This document shows positions 12,063-25,327 of a stretch of 64,000 nt of DNA, one piece after another. Origin of the DNA: Linyphia triangularis. Lineage: Eukaryota > Arthropoda > Arachnida > Araneae > Linyphiidae. The stretch is taken from NCBI GenBank assembly GCA_963978545.1, contig OZ021728.1, forward strand, positions 744,001-808,000, in the 5' to 3' direction. Under the pieces are notes generated by a model that had not been told where the DNA came from, made no database searches, and was given only the letters and a program-made list of their open reading frames with translations. The position numbers were made by a program, and so were the translations under genes. How positions within the stretch are numbered: the stretch's first letter is position 1; each line of letters starts with the position of its first letter.

Positions 12063-12579
12063 ATTTTAACCAAGGATTGTTTCCTAATTTTTTTTTATTT
12101 GAAAAATAATGAAAAAAAGTTGAACCGGAAAGAAAAGTTATCTCTATCGTAAATAGTTAGCATTTCTTTTTAGTATATTACTAAGGGCTTCTCAAAAAAT
12201 GATAAATGAAAACGTATTAAAGATTTTATTAAAAAGTTACACTCACCTTGCTGTATTTGTTGATGTATCGCACAGCACCAGTTTCTCTAACGAAGTGAAT
12301 TTGAACACAGAAACCTTATGTCCGGTTCTGGAGTTTCAGTTGCTCTTTCGATCGGAATAAGGACTCAGCATTTTGTGAAATTTTCACAAATATTAAACGT
12401 ATAAATCTTCCATAATAACCATCGAACGACTAGTAAAAGCTGAATCTGAAGATCAATGTATTCACTTTCAATATAATTTTTAGCTCTCGATCCCATAATT
12501 TGTATCCACGACTGATGACGTAGAAGGTAAAACACGGTGGAGGTGGTTGGCCTTCTACAATATAGGTGATCACGAGTGG

Positions 12580-13030
12580 GGTCGGTACGGCGTACCAGTA
12601 CACTTTTTTGAGATCCGGTACGGTGTACCGGTATACTTTTTGAAATTTTAATTAATTAATAATAACTCATAAATCTGTATGCATGCGTTGTGATACAAAT
12701 TAGTGAGAAAATAGTTACGCAAATTAAGAATGTTTGACATTTTTATATCATAAGTAACGTAATATATTGTGAATTTGCATTTTACACTTATAAATCCCAG
12801 ACTTCAGTTGGGGTTACCGCACAATCGGGATGCTTGCTCACCTGGACATTTTTTTTTTTAACACTACAACCCTGCTAGTACATTACGCTAACGTAGTGAG
12901 AAGCTTATGCAAAGGCCCAGTTTGTAATCTGACCAGACGTCCCAATTTTGGCGTAACAGTTCCGCTTTTCACCTCGCTGTCCCGCTAATCGAAATTGTCC
13001 CGTTCTCCCGTTACAGAGCCCCGCAAAGAT
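12580..13030. repeat. Probable degraded hAT-like pieces
   Basis: GGTACGGTGTACCGGTATAC repeats at 12580-12640, and CTGACCAGACGTCCCAATTT with GTCCCGCTAATCG at 12937-12995. Both resemble ends of hAT-type elements; boundaries not found. Confidence 0.3.
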
Positions 13031-13309
13031 AAACAAAACAAAAATGTCTTCCGAACTTTGTTAGTTAAGAAAACTAACCACTGATGAAGTTCCTGGCGAT
13101 TGAAAAATGTGGTCACATTATCAATTTGCTTCAAGTCAACATTCCAAATCAATTTAAAAAGTGGCAAAGACGCGTACTATATGTCAAATGAAAGGTCTCC
13201 TCGAGATAAATCGGATATGTAGACCTAAAGTCAACATGGAGCCTGCATTCAGCTTAAACTATGAAAGCTACAGGTCATATGTCAGCATGATTGTTGCCTG
13301 TTAAGGTGT

Positions 13310-13690
13310 TCTAATCGTCCCCACCTTCGAAATTCCAGTAGAAATGCGGTAAAAGCGTCAAAAGTTGAAAAATTAATGCTTTTAACACAAAGCTCTCTGC
13401 CCTCGCCCAACAGCTATTAATTCCCCCCCCCCCCCGTTTCATGTCCAAGAAAGGACAATGTAATGTTAATCAAATAACATCGCCAATTTCAGCATCTTGG
13501 CTGGTTCTTTTTCTTGATGTAAAAATTATTGCCAAAAATAGCGCCAAACTGGCGATTTTTATTTAAATGAGTGAAAATATGAAAACGGTAAATAACACCA
13601 TATCAAATTTTAATGCAATGATCAATATTGTAGTGAAATTGAAAGTTGTGCGATGTTCCACACCCCTAGTTAAACTATGGTTAGTATTAC
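13310..13690 (-). repeat. 670-bp family, copy 3
   Basis: It holds the half from ATCGTCCCCACCTTCGAAAT to GATGTTCCACACCCCTAGTT, with a C13 run at 13424-13436. A terminal-type block (ATAGGATAATGAAAGTATTG) follows at 13732. Confidence 0.6.
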
Positions 13691-14349
13691 AATGTGCAAT
13701 TTTTTACTTTGTGTTACCATGTGTTAACATAGGATAATGAAAGTATTGCATTGGGAAAAAAAAAAAAAAAAAACCCGAAAGAAATTGAAAAATGTATTTG
13801 CTGTTTGCCTATAACAAAAATAGGTCCCAGCTATTGCCAGGGAGACAGAACTAACTCCATTTTCCACGTGGTAACAGAAAAACCTCTACATTTGCCGATT
13901 GCAATGTTTTTGGACGCCGATTTGTTGCGCGCATCACCCTTATTCTAAATGGACGAGTCTTGTTTCTATAGCGACCACCACCATCCAGACAATCTAGTGG
14001 GAAACATTCTTCTAATAGCCAGATTGTAAGTTATCCGAAGTTTATGCCATCAGAACGGGCATGTTTGACACCCTAATAAATACAAATGGATATTCTTCTT
14101 TGTTCTTGTAAACTTTTGTTAGAAGGTCAAAATTACCTGAGTTGAAAATTTCAGAGTTCTACGCCTATTTTAAGTAGCTTTTTATATAAGGACAGACATA
14201 CTCTTTGTTTGATTATTATAGCTATTGTTACATAAATTTTCTGGATGGTAATTGGTGAGGAATTTGTAACATCAGGTTACAAAAAGATCATTTAAAAGAA
14301 TCGGGAAATGTTGTGCTGGAACACTTTAAACTACACATAATACTAGCAT

Positions 14350-14560
14350 TTAAATTTGATTTACCGTTTTCATTTGTGCTAATGTATTTAAAACTAGGGG
14401 TGTGGAACATCGCACAACTTTCAATCACACTGTATTACTGACTTGGATTTGTGTCATTTATGCTCAAGAAAAGAGAACTCTGTATTAAAGGCATTCGTTT
14501 CTCAACTTTTTACGCCATAAGGGAGTCCGGCACCTCCATAGGAGCCCATGTTAAATTCAA
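14350..14560 (+). repeat. 670-bp family, copy 4, partial
   Basis: ACTAGGGGTGTGGAACATCG and GAACTCTGTATTAAAGGCAT match the family in the + orientation. Confidence 0.55.
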
Positions 14561-14637
14561 CAACTTTGGGGGCATCTCATTTAATAACCGATTCTTCAAT
14601 CATTATGAAACTTTCACAGTATAATATTTGGATACTT

Positions 14638-14797
14638 TTGAATACTTTAACACGAGATTTTTGTTATTTTTTAAAAATTAAAATAATTATGATTTTCTAA
14701 AATTATGTTTAAGAAATTTTTTAAAATTTTAGAATAATTATTTTTTAAAAAAGAAAGTATGCAACTTATCAATAATTCCTCGTGTTAAAGTACTTAA
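14638..14797. repeat. Small AT-rich foldback
   Basis: ATACTTTAACACGAG at the left pairs with CTCGTGTTAAAGTA at the right, and the AT-rich inner part also pairs partly. Confidence 0.5.
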
Positions 14798-14931
14798 ATA
14801 CATAAGAGAAACATATATAAAAAATTTCAAGCATTTATGTCATATAGATTTTAAGCTATGTGCCCCCAAACACGAAAAAATGGCATTTTGAGATATTCGA
14901 CTTTGAAGTTAAAAAACATGCATTAAATACC

Positions 14932-15060
14932 TACACTAGGGGGCTTCGCCCCCTGCTCGCTAACGCTCGCCAACCCCCAAACGTCTCGCTGCGCTCGGAT
15001 TGAGTGGCTTTGCCGCTCGAATTTGTGGTTAAAACATCTTGCTGCGCTCGAATAGGTTTG
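14932..15060. repeat. Island of short palindromic GC words
   Basis: GGGGGCTTCGCCCCC, GCTCGCTAACGCTCGC, TCTCGCTGCGCTCGG and GTGGCTTTGCCGCTCGAAT stand in series in otherwise AT-rich DNA. About 580 bases on, TTGGTTGAGCAGTTTAGGTG and AACGTATTGCCTATTAAATA (15648-15700) look like the tail of an RTE-type element; that link is my inference. Confidence 0.45.
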
Positions 15061-16029
15061 CCAGCCATAAAAAATGTAACCAAATTTTTATAAATTTAAT
15101 GTAAGGCCTAATAGAGAAAACACCCAAATTGCAAGTTTCATAATAGAAAGTTAAATATACTATCCGCCAACATTCTGACTTAAAACTTCAATAGCTATGC
15201 CCTTACATTGAAGTCCCAATATCTTTTATTTATTCTGATAAGTCGCCCCGTTAGAGAACGACGTCCAACGCGAAGCATTTTCTGGATAGAAATACTTCAA
15301 AATAATAATTACTCTAATACAAAAATGCTTCAGAAAAACAGAAAAAATCAATTTTGAAACGAAGAGTTTAAAAAGAGCTTTAAAATTAGCAACGGGTTTG
15401 TTTACATACGTAAGGATAGCTTTAACATTAGCAACGGTTGGTTGGTTGGTTGAACCCCTGAGCAGCCGGTTTGTTGTTTACATACGTAAGGATGTTGCCA
15501 ATCATATATTCAAAATCATTGAGGCTTTGTAGTAGCTTAATGATAAAAAATATTGAAATTTAACTAATTAATAAAGTGTTAATAAATTATTTTGGCAAAT
15601 CTACAGCTTATTTCCTTTAAAATGACACCTTGCTCATTGAAATTGGTTGAGCAGTTTAGGTGGACGGACTAACCCCAAAAAACGTATTGCCTATTAAATA
15701 TATAGATTTTGTTTACTTCAAAAAATTATTAAAAATACTTTGAAATAAGATATAAATATAAATGTGGCATCATTTTAAAGAGAAAAATGCATATTTTGAT
15801 AAACAATAATAAACTCGAAATTAATAAACTGAAAAATTTTCATGTGCCGGACTGCATTTTTAAGGAAATTTCGGGGGTGGCCAGAAAGACGTGCCTCATA
15901 AATAATTAAGTACACATGCATCGATACTTCCCGAGTCGTAAATTATTATCTCCATGTTATCGGTCGCAACAGAAGGCATTTCATATTCAAGAGATTAGAT
16001 ATCTCGAGGCGAGATAGCACTTGAAAGCA

Positions 16030-16560
16030 TTGAAGGTAAGTGTCGCACTTGTCAAACATTCCAATATACTGGCTGTTTTTTAAAGTGTCATCAATATTCC
16101 TGGAGTGGACATTTGCGAAGTGTCAAATGGTTTAAATTATCTATTTGTGTCAATTGTCGCCTTCCTGATGTGAATTTGGAAAAGAACATTTGTCGAGTGT
16201 CAAATATTCCAATATTGACTGCTTTAAAAACTGAATACTCTGCGTTAATTTTCACCTCCTTAAAGTGGATTAGGAAAAGACCTAGCGTCAAATATTCTAA
16301 TATTGGCTGTTTTAAATTCCTATTTGAAGTGTCAAGTATTCCAATATCGACCGCTATAAATTATAAATACTCTCATCATATTTGGGTTAGTTCTGCAGTG
16401 GATTTGGAAAATAACATTTGAAGTACTATTCAAATACTTTAAATTTTAAGTGTTCTAATTATGCTCGTGTCATCTATTCAAAATTTTAATCATCCTGTGT
16501 TGTCACCTTCCTGAAGAGGATTTTGGAACTACTTCACTCAATATTTCAGGTACAATTTCT
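16030..16560 (+). repeat. Degenerate tandem-like array
   Basis: AGTGTCAAATATTCCAATAT-like words recur at about 16053, 16120, 16196, 16287 and 16338, with GTGGATTTGGAAAAGAACAT-like words between. The period is irregular, from about 50 to 150 bases. Confidence 0.5.
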
Positions 16561-16584
16561 TTTCTATAGGGTAGAAAAAATGAT

Positions 16585-17930
16585 ATAAAAAACAAAGTTT
16601 TTAATATAAATTCTTTATATGCATTGTCAATTTTTATATTAGTTTACACAGCGCTGTTTCTGTTGTCAGCGTGTACTTGGTGTTTGCTTCTAATCATAAA
16701 TATTAATAACATATCTATAAGAAAAATATGCGATAAACTACTTTTCGAAACTTACTCATTAAAAATGAACGCGAATTTTTGTACTCACAATTAAATCTCT
16801 CTCTTTTTTTTTTTCAATAAAAGTTTTATTATTTATTCAAACAAATTTGGGAACAGAGGAAAGAATTTCTACAGTGGTCGGTTAAATACTATTTTAGTGC
16901 GATTGAATGACGGCAAGTTGGTTTAGTAGTAGTCCGTAAAAGAGACTTTTTAGTGACAGCCGCCAAATTTGATAGAATTCATTGTAATCGAATCTATCTG
17001 CCAAGTTTCGAACCGATTGGATGACGGCAAAGGAGTTAATTAGGCCGCCGCAGATTGGCCCACTATCGACAAACATAACCACACAAACTTACACGCAAAA
17101 TCGAAGTTAATATTGTTACGAATTTTTGTATATTTGAAAATATTTCGTAGTGTTAATTTTGTAAATAGTAAAATTTATGTACATCTCGCATAAGGCAGTG
17201 CAATAGTTCGTCTTTTTCTTGGCTTCCCTGCAATGTGTGTCTTAATGAGTTTTACAGAGATAACGCTGGGAAGCGAGTTTTACAAGGAGCAGGGCATTTA
17301 ACATTATGGTAATGGCAATCTTGCCAAATTGGCGAGAGCCAAGTTGGCAACGGTTTTGGCGATTAATTTTTATCGCCAAATTTGGTGAGAAATCGCCAAA
17401 TGTCGCCAAACTTGGGGACCGTTTGGCGACATTTTCGGTCCCCATGTACATGTATAGAACTTTTCGACTACGATCTGGAAAGTTCTCCAAATGTCTATCT
17501 ATGGAAGATTCACGAAAGTTCGCCTCCCCTATATAAGACCGAGAGAGAGTGTGATCGAGTTAGTTGAGTCATTGAGTTAGTTGAGTGAGTCCGTGAGTTG
17601 ACTGGAATTACTGAGTTAGTTGAGATACTGACTGAGTGGAGTTACTGACTTGGTTGTCTGTCAGCGAGCATTCAGAAAGTTTCGAAAGCGAACTGTATTG
17701 CATTGTCTTTTGCGGCGATTTAGCAGTTGTGCGTCAAGTTTAACTGCTGTTTGTGCTCTATTGTTGTGTATAGAGCTGTATTGAGTCTACTAGAACGAGA
17801 AGTTCTGGAGTTGTAAAGGAATCTGTGAATAGTTATATCGGAATAAATTTCTGCAAGTGTTAATCTGCTTTGGCTTCAAATCTTTCGAACCCATCCACGC
17901 AACAATATAAAGGATTTAAAAATGAATTGC
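16585..17930 (-). mobile_element. AAATCCTTTATAT element, split by LTR copy 1
   Basis: The body runs 16585-17113. The last bases, ATATAAAGGATTTAAAAA, continue at 17905 after the LTR. Intact copies read GTTAATATAAAGGATTT at this point, confirming the nesting. Confidence 0.75.
17114..17904 (+). mobile_element. Solo LTR, Gypsy-like, copy 1 (nested in the AAATCCTTTATAT element)
   Basis: It starts TGTTACG and ends CACGCAACA, flanked by the 4-bp target duplication ATAT (17110-17113, 17905-17908). It contains a TATA-type promoter (CTATATAAG at 17529) and AATAAA near 17841, as expected for U3-R-U5. The U3 carries a cluster of TTGGCGA / TCGCCAA words in both orientations. No gag, pol or second LTR follows, so it is a solo LTR. 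Removing it restores an intact copy of the surrounding MITE. Confidence 0.85.
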
Positions 17931-18417
17931 AATATCTGTCTCCTCTCTGCTGACTGGAAGATCTCTAGACAAATATTTCATACCGTTGCCAATGTCATAA
18001 TAATGTTGCCAAGTATGGCGTTATTTGGCGTAGGTAGAGATTGATTGGTAAAGCAAAAAGAGATTGCAGTGTTCCTTGAAAGGTACGGTCTCTAAGGAAA
18101 ATTGCTATACATTATTTCACGAGGTATGAAAGATGTGGCTAATGGTTCGATGTCGCCCTCCACTGTTGCCATCTTAACCAGCAGAATGGTGGTAGAAATT
18201 TCTCGTGCGTTTAAAACAAAAATTAGACTAAATTATCAAAAAATAATTTTAGTTGCCCCAAGATTCTACAATTTAGGCTTGAGATTCCGTAGAATTTCAC
18301 TAAAAAATTATTAACGTAATGCACTTTAAGTGATTTGAAAGTCAAAGTTCCCTGGTCCATTCTTGTCTTGCATTATGAGTGCCAACAAAAGCATCTCTGC
18401 AAAAAAGGCGCAATTTT

Positions 18418-18662
18418 CTATACTAAACTCCAACTTAACTTGACATCACTAGACGATAGATCTTCACCGTGCTCATAGGCAATTAATCCATTTTAGCGGA
18501 GTGAAGACATAATTCTCGCCAAACCTTATAGCCTTTTGTTCCCTACAGGGTTGTGGTTTGGCGAACATTATGCTTTCATGCCGCCAAAATGGATTAAATG
18601 CCTATGAGCACTGTGACGATCTACCATCTAGTGATGTCAAGTTAAGTTGAAGTTTAGTATAG
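18418..18662. mobile_element. 240-bp palindromic MITE, copy 2
   Basis: Same family as 6080-6319 but in the opposite orientation, judged by the asymmetric loop. Ends CTATACTAAACTCCAACTTA and GTTGAAGTTTAGTATAG. Confidence 0.8.
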
Positions 18663-19010
18663 CTATGGCCGATCTAAAGAAGAGTCAAGTTTAACGTTGT
18701 TGTAAATTAAGGTGCCAAGGAAATTAGTAAGATTGTCTCAAAATTCAAAATTCCCCTTCATAAGCCTCAATATCCAGCTACAAAAATGATACTTAGGCGC
18801 CGCAGAACCAACACACAAAACAAGTGAATACGTCATGGCCAAAACAAGTGTCACAAACATTTTTGTAGCACTCATTTTCATCGCGCGTGATTTACAACAA
18901 CTTGGCTCTACTGTAGATCTCAATTGGCTTGCATATAGAACTTATGGCGCCTTTTTACAGAGATGTTTTAGTCAAGATTTTTTTTTTTTTTTTCATGGTA
19001 CTAATTTTAA

Positions 19011-19715
19011 GGGGGTATGGTACCGAAATTTCTTCAAAAATCCCAATTTTTTTTCGGATTTTAAAAAATAGTTCATACATTCCTGAAGAGAAGGATGTTT
19101 TTATCTTATTCCTCCGGTGATTAGAACGCCACAAACTACTAATGGGCGTAACACCTTGAAGCGTCTGTTTAAAGTGCGTTTTTCGAGCACTAGTGTTTTT
19201 CACAGATGTTTCATATTCAAATCGATATATCTCCAGAACCATTAACAATTGGCTATTCAAATTTTTGGAGCATTTAATTTATATAGTTTTAAATATTTTG
19301 TCTTCGCAGAATTGTATTTTTTTTAATTCTGTTTTAAAATATAATTTTTATCGTAAAAGATAACATAAAAAAAAAAGCAAAAATTTCAATATTTTAACTT
19401 TGAGAATTTTTTTTATTTTTTTTAGTTCACCTATCAAAATTCTGTGAAGACAAAATTGTCTTTATATAATTATGTATTACAGAAAGCTTTCACTTTGAAT
19501 TTTTTTTTTAATTTTTTCTTGACTTATATCAAAATACGCAAACATCAATTATTATGGATTTTTCTTGGTTTTTAAATTTTTTTTAAATAACAAAACACAA
19601 TATTTAAAAAAACATTTTCTCAAAGGTATATAAATAGTATCTCATATATAAAATAAATTTTTGACGTAAAAATGTACATAAATAAAGTTTTTTTTATTTT
19701 CGGTACCACACCCCC
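19011..19715. mobile_element. TTAA-flanked MITE with GGTACC ends, copy 1
   Basis: The left end is GGGGGTATGGTACCGAAA and the right end reads, reversed, GGGGGTGTGGTACCGAAA. TTAA flanks both (19007-19010, 19716-19719). It is 705 bp, AT-rich, and non-coding. Confidence 0.72.
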
Positions 19716-19815
19716 TTAAATAAATTACTTATTTCTGCACCAATAGTTAGTTTAAAAATATTTAGTGTTCAAGGAAGAAACTTACAAGGAAACTTATTGG
19801 GGTGGAAAGAGTTAA

Positions 19816-22800
19816 ATATATGCATCTTTTTTTTTTTTTTTTTTTTTTTTGTACTTACTTATTATACAGGCAACCGTTGACGAACTTTTTGTTGACGATC
19901 AATTACGAGAACTATAGGATTATCTCGTTTTTAAGAAAGTTTTAAAAAAAATTCTCACAATGGAGAAGTTGCGTATTTTTTAAAAATGGTAAAAAGCAAT
20001 AAATTTTAATAAAGAAAGCAAAGCTGATTCCGAATATGTAAGTTATATTGCGGTTAAAAATTTATTTAATTAAATATCGAAAGAAAAAAATAGTAAAAAC
20101 AGTGGAATCGTGACGTAACCGAAAAAAGTTTAATCATTAGCTGGTTAAGTATGACGTCATAATCCGATGGAAAATTTTATCTTTCATTTTGTTTACCTAC
20201 GACGACCTAGCTAAAAGGTATGTACCCATTTTACAAACAGTTTTTCATTTGTCTTTAACTTGATTGAATATGACTTATTTTTATTGTAAGTTTTTATTTT
20301 CAGTTATCATTCCATCCAGTTAAACTGAAGAACATTGCAGTCGCAAATTTTTTTTCAATATTTTCGGAGCTCAAAATTTTACTTTACGAACTATTCGAAA
20401 CGAAACACATATTTACCAAGAAACTGTATATTCGAATAAAATTCACGTTCAAGAATCTTCATTTTATTCTTGTACAAGTCATTCTTATACAAGTTAATTT
20501 GATTTTTGCACAAGAACCAAATGACTTTTTCTTTGTTCATAAATTTTTAGTGCTATTTAGAAAACTTAAGTACGTTTTTCAACAACTCTTCACTCCTAAG
20601 AAAGTTATAAAAACACGAGTTTTCCATAGTACAGTTGTATCCAGTAGTATTTTTAAAATCAAATTTTCAAATAGATGGATGCAAATAGAAGTTTCCACAT
20701 TTTTTACTAATAAGGGAAATGTCTGTTACTTGGCGTGCTATGTAAACAACTGCCCTGAAAATCCAATAATGTAAAAAAAGAAGTTTGCTATTATTTTCAA
20801 TACAGCATTTTTTTTTTCATTGAAAGCATTTTTTTTCATTTTTTTTTTCAGTTCAGATTAATTTATATTCCGCTAGAAATTTTACTTTCTTATTTTCAAG
20901 AACACTTGTTACCTCTTTGAACAACTTGTACACCTGTTATTCACAAAGTTGGCGACATTTATTACTAAAGAAAATAAAATGGATCGTTTTAACAAATTCT
21001 TTCAAATTGTCAAAGCAGAATAGAAACCAAATATAATTTAATTTTGTTTATACATTTAATTTATTTGTGTTTGTATATTCCTGTTCCATTAAAACGCTGA
21101 TCCAATTTTCTTTGACCTACTTTTTAAAATAGTAATTTTAGTCTTTTTTAAAAATAATTTCGGGGGGCGATGTTCGCATACAGTCCGCTAGGGCGAACTA
21201 TTATTAACTTGAAAGGCTTAAAAAGCTTCTATTTTTTATTATTTTTTCTCATATTTATTTGATGCCCTGCTATATACCTGTAGATGTATTTTTATTTTGC
21301 ATTCGTCTTTAACAAATTACATATACTCAAGCTCACAATGCAATGCTTTAAATGAAGTAAATATAGCTTCTGCCATTACATAGTTAATACAATATTTATA
21401 TCTTATTCGGGATGATTTTAAATAACAAATGGATTATAAGAATTGCAAAATCAAATATTACAGACAATCGATTTTGTACATGTTTCCACAGTGCAAAAAT
21501 TTAAAAAAAAAAGAGCCAGAAAATAATTTTATCACTCTGAATTTATCAGAAAATGTTAAGTCGAACGAACACCATTGTGGTATTTTTTTTCCTTTAGCTC
21601 TATGAACTTATATTTTGATAAAAATAAAACGATTCAATACTATTTTTAAGTATTGGGTTTCATTCAGAATTAATATAAAAAAAATATGGGAATTAATATT
21701 CAAATTCAATTCTAAGCTTAAGAACCACTTTTTCTACACATTTTTAAACTGTACGAACACTTTTGGAAACCACTGTATATCATAGAATTTTCGAAATAAT
21801 TAGGTCATTATGTAAAAACAAGATTAATAGGTGTGCTATTATCACATGAAAATGATCTTCACAAAAGCGTCGAAAACTTTTTGCAGAAACATTGTCTCGT
21901 TTTCATGACTTTACACCACTTCTTGCGGATATCTGCGTGTTAAGCAACATTCATAAATAATTTAGCAGCGTTGGAAATTGAAGAATTCTTACAAATTGGG
22001 ACGAGGCAATGTTTGTACGCTGAATTTGAAGACATAATTTTAAATCTATTAAAAGAATACAAGATTTAAAAAAAAAAAAAAAAAAAAAAATCAAAACGCG
22101 CCATAGCAATGCGAATAAATTCACGATACTTTCAAAGACCGCGCGAAGTTAAAATCGGATTATGACGTAGGGGGACGTTTACAGATAAGCTAGTCTCGTT
22201 TTTGGCACGCTTTTAAAAGTGGGAAATTGAAACGGGTATAACTCGAGAAATATTGAACGGATTTAAAAAAAATTTCTAGTTTTGGTTGTCTTTCGTCGCT
22301 CTTAATAAAATAAAAACTTTAAAAAAAAAAAAAAATGCTCAACTTGTCCATCGTCTCAGACTTATCCAATCCAAGTTTTTCTAAGAAAGTTTAATTACTG
22401 GTCCACAAAGTTTTTTTTTTTTTTTTTTTTTTTGCATTCAATTTGAACAATGATGGTATAAAATTAATTTAAATAAACAGTTAATTCAGATATTCAAAAA
22501 TTGTTGACAGAAGGGGGATGGGAGAGAGAATCAACAATTGGCTGTCATTTTGAAGCCGTTAAAAGGGTGCCAGTGGTCGATTGTATGATGCGTAAATACC
22601 CTTTTCATTATTATTATTTCTTGATTTTAGAGGCTTCGCGGTGTGTTTCACCTCTATTTATATATGCTAATAGCCACTAATATTCTATGTTTTATAATTC
22701 TAGCCCCAATAGAAATATACTTGAATTGAGATTCATATTTTTCGAACAAAGCCCTCTTCAAGGGATACAGAGGGGAAAATCTGAGATTTTTTCCCTTTGT

Positions 22801-22942
22801 ATGTATGTTACAAGTAGCATACCAAATTTCATAGTTATAGCTACATCCTTAGAATATTGATAATCAGTGAGTGAACACTTAAATATGCGAATTTGATTAT
22901 ACCCTAATGTTTCAAGGGTACTTTTCCGTTAAAGGTTAATAC
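19816..22942. other. AT-rich region without identified gene
   Basis: Homopolymer T/A runs at 19828, 22070 and 22411, scattered CRE-like TGACGTCATAATCCGAT (20153) and a related GGATTATGACGT (22157). A 91-codon frame at 20499 has no recognisable features. I see no gene. Confidence 0.5.
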
Positions 22943-23697
22943 TGTTGCGTGGACGGGTTCGAAAGATTTGAAGCCAAAATCAGATCAAAACTTGCAGAAA
23001 TTTATTCCAAAATAACTTTCTTCACAGTTCTCATACAGCTCCAGAACTTCTCGTTCTAGTAGACACAATACAGCTCTTTTCACCTCAATAGAGCACAAAA
23101 CAGCAGTTAAAAACTTGACAAACAACTGCTAAATCACCGCAAAAGACAATGCAATACAGTTCGCTTTAGAATGCTCAGTATCTCCAGTCAACTAACTCAG
23201 TGACTCAAAATTCAAGAACTACTCAAGTCAGGAATACAGCTCTCACAATGAACGTTGAGAGACAACTAACTCCATCACCCGCTCTCCTGAGCTTTTATAG
23301 GGTGACCTGAGAACATACGTGAACCTTCTTGAAACTTCTAGAGGTAGATATTTGGAGAACTTTCCAGATAGTAGTCGAAAAGTCCTATATACATGTACAT
23401 GGGATACATGTACCTATACATGTACCGAAAATGTCGCCAATTAGTCGCCAAGTTTGGCGACAAAAATTAGTCGCCAAAACCGTCGCCAACTTGGCGAGAT
23501 TCCCATTACCATAATGTTAAATGCCCTGCCCCTTCAAACTCGCTTCCCAGAGTTACCTCTGTAAAACTCGTTATCAAGCGATAACACCCCTATTGCCGGG
23601 AAACCAACCATTGCATTGCCTTATGCGAAATGTACATAAATTACTATTTACAAAATTAACACTACGAAATATTTACAAATATGCAAAATTCGTAACA
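22943..23697 (-). mobile_element. Solo LTR, copy 2 (only minus-strand copy)
   Basis: The reverse complement reads TGTTACG... to ...CGCAACA. It is flanked by ATAC on both sides (22939-22942 and 23698-23701), a one-base variant of the usual ATAT target. Confidence 0.85.
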
Positions 23698-23699
23698 AT

Positions 23700-24395
23700 A
23701 CAGTACGCAAAAAAAAAAAAAAAAAAAAAAATCCGGACGAAGGCTATGTTTTGTATTTTAATTGATGAAATTTAAAACGACCAAGTACCGCTGTAAATCG
23801 TGGAAGATATTTATTAATTGTATAAATTTTTTTTTATCATAAAGGGTCATCTAGTTTTTAAAACTAAACCAAATTTTAAAAAGTTCAATAGGAACTCCAT
23901 AATATTATACCATATTTAGATTTACAATCCAAAAAAAACCCGCCTCAATACCAAATTTCACAATTTTCCGATGAGTGGTTAGCAATTTAATTGGTGTAAA
24001 AAAAATGGCAAATTAATGTTATAGAGAAAATTTGTTTTTTTTTAGCCATAAATTCTTAAATAGTTAATATATTTTAGCAATTTTTGTCGCAAAAGATAGT
24101 TTATTAATAATTCATTATTAATTAATAAAACAAGTTTTAAATTTTTAAAAATAAAAACATGTTTTTTTTTTCCATTAGAATTATCGGGGTCAAAAACCTC
24201 TTCAGAATTTTTTTATTCCATTTTGACTTTTGGTTCTCAATATTTTATCAAAAATGTAAAGAAAAAACCTCAACCAAAACATTTTCGCTCATACGTGACG
24301 TGTTTCTTAACATAATGAACTGAAATTTGGTATCTAGGGTAAGCGAAGTATTCTAAATCGAATAAAAACCAAAAATATGGATTCGTATTGAAATT
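23700..24395. other. AT-rich region without identified gene
   Basis: It starts with an A run (23709-23730) right after LTR copy 2. No recognisable element or frame. Confidence 0.5.
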
Positions 24396-24539
24396 TTAAA
24401 AGATAGGGTTAAATTTAAAAAAATTTGCACCAGACATATAGAATATCGTAAACAAAACATTTTGGTGCAAACTGCAAAATTCTACGATAATTAGAACCGA
24501 AGATATAACCATTGTTCGTTTTTTTTTAATTTTTTTTTT

Positions 24540-24640
24540 TTTAAGTACGGTAAGGATTCTGCGCCAACAAGTAATGCTTACATAAAACCGGGCCAAATAA
24601 TGGCAACCATAGGCAGATCACTTGTTAATAAAATTATAAG
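24540..24640. repeat. Second, partial copy of the 11905 element
   Basis: GTACGGTAAGGATTCTGCGC and AATGCTTACATAAAACCGGG match 11908-11960. Confidence 0.5.
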
Positions 24641-24715
24641 TGCCGCTATTAATCGGCGAAAATCGCCTTGCCTTGAACCAGAATCTTCACCTTTCTTGCA
24701 GTTTTACTCATATGC

Positions 24716-25327
24716 TTGATAACGAATATGCTTGATAACGAGTTTTACAGAGATAACGCTGGGAAGCGAGTTTTACAAGGAGAACGGCATTTAACATCAT
24801 GGTAATGGCAATCTCGCCAAATTGGCAAGATAGAGCCAAGTTGGCGATGGTTTTGGCGACTAATTTTTGTCGCCAAATTTGTCGAGAAATAGCCAAATGT
24901 CGCCAAAACTTGGCGACCATTTGGCGACATTTTCGGTCCCCACGTACATATATAGGACTTTTCGACTACGATCTGAAAAGTTCTTCAAATATCTACCTCT
25001 AGAAGTTTCAAGAATGTTCGCCTCCCCTAATATAAGCCCGAGTTGAGTCCGTTAGTTGAATGGAACTAGACTAAGTTAAGATACTGAGTCTCAGTGAGCA
25101 TTCAAAGCGAACTATATTGCATTGTCTTTTGCGGCGATTTAGCAGTTGTGTTGTCAAGTTTTTAACTGCTGTTTTGTGCTCTATTGTTGTGAAAAGAGCT
25201 GTATTGAGTCTACTAGAACGAGAAGTTCTGGAGTTGTAAAGGAATCTGTGAAGAGTGATATCGGAATAAATTTCTGCAAGTTTTGATCTGCTTTGGCTTC
25301 AAATCTTTCGAACCCATCCACGCAACA
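24716..25327 (+). mobile_element. LTR copy 3, 5' truncated
   Basis: It enters at ATGCTTGATAACGAG (partly duplicated just upstream) and runs to CACGCAACA. It is followed by ATAT and then TTAACTTCG, the inner sequence of the AAATCCTTTATAT element, showing the same target site as copy 1. Confidence 0.78.

Noticed and set aside
11643..12152. 169-codon open frame on the + strand
   Set aside because: No recognisable domain, low-complexity Lys/Phe/Leu content, and it overlaps a small inverted-repeat element; chance frame in AT-rich DNA.
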